From JANWKA01 sp035533815 (GTDB taxonomy: Bacteria; Bacteroidota; Bacteroidia; Chitinophagales; Chitinophagaceae), in NCBI GenBank assembly GCA_035533815.1, contig DATLTB010000094.1:1-54230 (forward strand): a stretch of DNA of 54,230 bases. The letters are read 5' to 3'. Under the pieces are notes generated by a model. It had not been told where the DNA came from. It saw only the letters and a program-made list of their open reading frames with translations, and made no database searches. Numbering within the stretch: position 1 is the stretch's first letter; every line of letters begins with the position of its first letter. The translations under genes and the position numbers were made by a program. Of the stretch, positions 52,306 through 54,230 are shown piece by piece.

Positions 52306-53631
52306 ATGGGGTATATCAAGGATAAATTCAAAGCGAAGACCGAAGAACTAAATCTGGAGATCAGGGATATCCTGAAAAATCACGGGGAAATGAAGGTAGA
52401 TGAGGTTACCATCTCCCAGATTTACCAGGGTATGCGCGGGGTGACTGGACTGGTTACTGAAACAAGCCTGCTGGACGCCAATGAAGGCATCCGCTTCCGG
52501 GGATTTTCCATTCCCGAACTGAGAGAGAAACTGCCCAAGGCGGCAGGGGGCGCGGAACCGCTGCCGGAAGGATTGTTTTACCTGATGCTGGTCGGAGAAC
52601 TGCCATCAGCGGAAGATGTGGAATTTGTGACCAATGCCTGGGGACGCAGGTCCCATGTCCCCAACCATGTGTTTGCCGCCCTGGATGCCCTCCCGCTTTC
52701 CACCCATCCCATGACCATGTTCTCCATTGCCATCCTGGCCCTGCAGACTGAATCCCGTTTTTCCAGGGCTTATGACAGTGGTATCTCCAAAAAGGACTAT
52801 TGGGATTATACGTTTGAGGATGCGATGAACCTGATTGCCAGGTTACCCAGGGTGGCCGCCTACATATATCGCCGCAAATACCGGGGTGGGGATAATATCC
52901 AGCCTGACGGCAACCTGGACTGGGCAGGAAATTTTGCCCATATGCTGGGCTATGATGAAGAAAGTTTCCGCGAGCTTATGCGGTTGTATATGACCATTCA
53001 CGCAGATCATGAGGGAGGCAATGTCAGTGCCCATGCCACCCACCTGGTCGGTTCCGCCCTGAGTGATGCCTACCTTTCCTTTGCTTCCGGAATGAATGGG
53101 CTGGCAGGCCCATTGCACGGCCTGGCCAACCAGGAAGTGATCAAGTGGATCGACCAGATGCGGGAAGAACTGGGCGGGGGGCTGCCTGACCGGGAACAGA
53201 TCGCCAGTTATGTGCGCAGGACCCTCGCCGAAGGCAAGGTGGTTCCGGGATACGGACATGCTGTACTGCGCAAGACCGATCCCCGGTTTACGGCACAAAT
53301 GGCTTTTGCTAAAAAGCATCTGCCGGATGATGAGATGGTCAATACGGTCTGGCGAATCTATGAAGTGGTACCGGACATCCTTCGGGAAACCGGCAAGGTT
53401 AAAAACCCCTGGCCTAATGTGGATGCCCATTCCGGGGCGCTGCTGGTTCATTACGGGCTTGTGGAATATGAATTCTATACCGTCCTTTTTGGCGTATCCA
53501 GGGCATTGGGTGTCCTGGCTTCCCTTTGCTGGGACCGCGCCCTGGGCCTGTCCATTGAACGGCCAAAATCCGTGACTTCGCAGTGGATGAAATCCTTTGT
53601 GGAGGGGAAGGCCGACCATATACCGGCCTGA
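52306..53631 (+). CDS. gltA: Citrate synthase, eukaryote-like type
   Basis: 441 residues. Catalytic regions are IHADHEGGNVSAH, GLAGPLHGLANQEV (active-site His), VPGYGHAVLRKTDPR (second His) and NVDAHSGALL (catalytic Asp). The N-terminal MRGVTGLVTETSLLDANEGIR, the GLAGPLHGLANQEV block and the overall length resemble mitochondrial citrate synthases more than the hexameric E. coli GltA. It condenses acetyl-CoA and oxaloacetate at the entry of the TCA cycle; mdh is also in this window. Confidence 0.95.
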   Translation: MGYIKDKFKAKTEELNLEIRDILKNHGEMKVDEVTISQIYQGMRGVTGLVTETSLLDANEGIRFRGFSIPELREKLPKAAGGAEPLPEGLFYLMLVGELPSAEDVEFVTNAWGRRSHVPNHVFAALDALPLSTHPMTMFSIAILALQTESRFSRAYDSGISKKDYWDYTFEDAMNLIARLPRVAAYIYRRKYRGGDNIQPDGNLDWAGNFAHMLGYDEESFRELMRLYMTIHADHEGGNVSAHATHLVGSALSDAYLSFASGMNGLAGPLHGLANQEVIKWIDQMREELGGGLPDREQIASYVRRTLAEGKVVPGYGHAVLRKTDPRFTAQMAFAKKHLPDDEMVNTVWRIYEVVPDILRETGKVKNPWPNVDAHSGALLVHYGLVEYEFYTVLFGVSRALGVLASLCWDRALGLSIERPKSVTSQWMKSFVEGKADHIPA

Positions 53632-53707
53632 ATCCAGATCCTTTTACTTCCTGCCTTCCATTCAGCTTCCTGAACCCATTACGGCCATCAGAAATGAACC
53701 CGCCATA

Positions 53708-54230
53708 TTGAACAATCCCATAGAATATCTCCGGGGAGTAGGGCCCCAGCGGGGGGAGCTGCTCAAAAAAGAACTGGGCATCTTCACCTTCAGGGACCTG
53801 CTTTTTCATTTTCCTTTCCGGCACCTGGACAAATCCCAGGTACATTCCATCCGGGAAATTAGCGGAGACGCTGATTATATCCAGGTATCCGGAGTAATAA
53901 AGACCCTGGAAATGACCGGGGAGAAAAAGTACGGTAAAAGGCTGACCGCTGTCCTGCAGGACGAAAGCGGGGTCATCGACCTGGTCTGGTTCCAGGGAGG
54001 GGCCTGGATTCAAAAAACCCTGCATCTGAATGGGAAATACCTGGTTTACGGGAAAACTTCCTACTTCAATGGCCGGTGGCAGATCGCCCATCCGGAAATG
54101 GAACCGGTGACCCCGCAAAACAGGGAAGGCAAGAACTACCTCGATCCCATCTATCCCAGTTCAGAAAAATTAAAAGTCAGGGGTTTGGGGGGAAGGGCTA
54201 TCGGGAAGCTGACCCGGACCCTGCTGGATC
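53708..54230 (+). CDS. recG: ATP-dependent DNA helicase RecG, N-terminal part (cut by window edge)
   Basis: 174 residues up to the right edge with no stop. The N-terminal wedge domain is clear: IEYLRGVGPQRGELLKKELG, FTFRDLLFHFPFRH, then the OB-fold IQVSGVIKTLEMTGEKKYGKRL and YLVYGKTSYFNGRWQIAHPE. RecG regresses stalled replication forks and branch-migrates Holliday junctions. The helicase motifs lie beyond the window. No ATG is available; TTG 53708 starts directly at the family N-terminus, 76 bp after citrate synthase. Confidence 0.9.
   Translation, partial: MNNPIEYLRGVGPQRGELLKKELGIFTFRDLLFHFPFRHLDKSQVHSIREISGDADYIQVSGVIKTLEMTGEKKYGKRLTAVLQDESGVIDLVWFQGGAWIQKTLHLNGKYLVYGKTSYFNGRWQIAHPEMEPVTPQNREGKNYLDPIYPSSEKLKVRGLGGRAIGKLTRTLLD

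Overview
This window looks like a chromosomal contig from a member of the Bacteroidota, most likely of the Chitinophagales/Chitinophagaceae type. Three things point there. Protein families and gene order are typical of that group: efp-accB-accC, a type III glutamine synthetase, a PorW/SprE-like type IX secretion protein, LptF/LptG, FtsX/MacB permeases and a eukaryote-like citrate synthase. Many genes are preceded by the Bacteroidota -7 promoter box TAnnTTTG instead of a Shine-Dalgarno sequence. Base composition is roughly balanced and fairly even. No rRNA, tRNA or CRISPR array was seen.

Layout. 1-3.3 kb (minus): an esterase gene broken by one in-frame stop (cut by the left edge), yebC and an APC amino-acid permease. 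3.5-6.6 kb (plus): DedA, an MFS transporter and a GT9 heptosyltransferase-like enzyme. 7-8.6 kb (minus): malate dehydrogenase and a secreted thioredoxin-fold protein. 8.6-16 kb (plus): hutI, efp-accB-accC, a small membrane protein and an FtsX-type ABC permease, closed by a terminator shared with the opposing glnN. 16-19.7 kb (minus): glnN, with an unusual leader, and a polytopic membrane protein. 19.7-22.9 kb (plus): purL and an hldD-like epimerase, overlapping by ATGA.

22.9-24.7 kb is a small decayed accessory patch: an internally deleted IS66 transposase remnant and an MNT/HEPN pair whose MNT (antitoxin-type) gene is intact while the HEPN (toxin-type) gene is frameshifted. 24.7-32.6 kb (minus) holds a DUF983 protein and the most interesting locus, a six-gene hyfB-C-E-F-G-I operon. 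It encodes a membrane complex related to group 4 [NiFe] hydrogenases and complex I. Its large subunit has lost all four Ni-Fe cysteines, and its small subunit has lost three of four proximal Fe-S ligands. The proton-channel subunits look largely intact. This places it with the energy-converting-hydrogenase-related (Ehr) complexes, whose reaction is unknown.

32.6-38.2 kb (minus): a gene-poor 0.7 kb stretch, an outer-membrane protein, an alpha-oxoamine synthase (serine-palmitoyltransferase-like) and mutS. 38.3-43.9 kb (plus): trmH-like methyltransferase, a UbiA prenyltransferase, ruvX, def, an ECF sigma/anti-sigma pair, an NRAMP-like transporter with no ordinary start codon and a DUF6496 protein. 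44-49.7 kb (minus): a class A penicillin-binding protein and a 1,123-residue PorW/SprE-like TPR lipoprotein. 49.9-54.2 kb (plus): LptF/LptG, a dead minus-strand TnpB gene, citrate synthase and the 5' part of recG.

Most of the window is housekeeping: central carbon, fatty-acid, purine and cell-envelope functions. Lateral or decaying material is confined to 23-24.4 kb, possibly 32.6-33.3 kb, and 51-52.2 kb. All calls come from reading motifs and recalling families; no database search was run.
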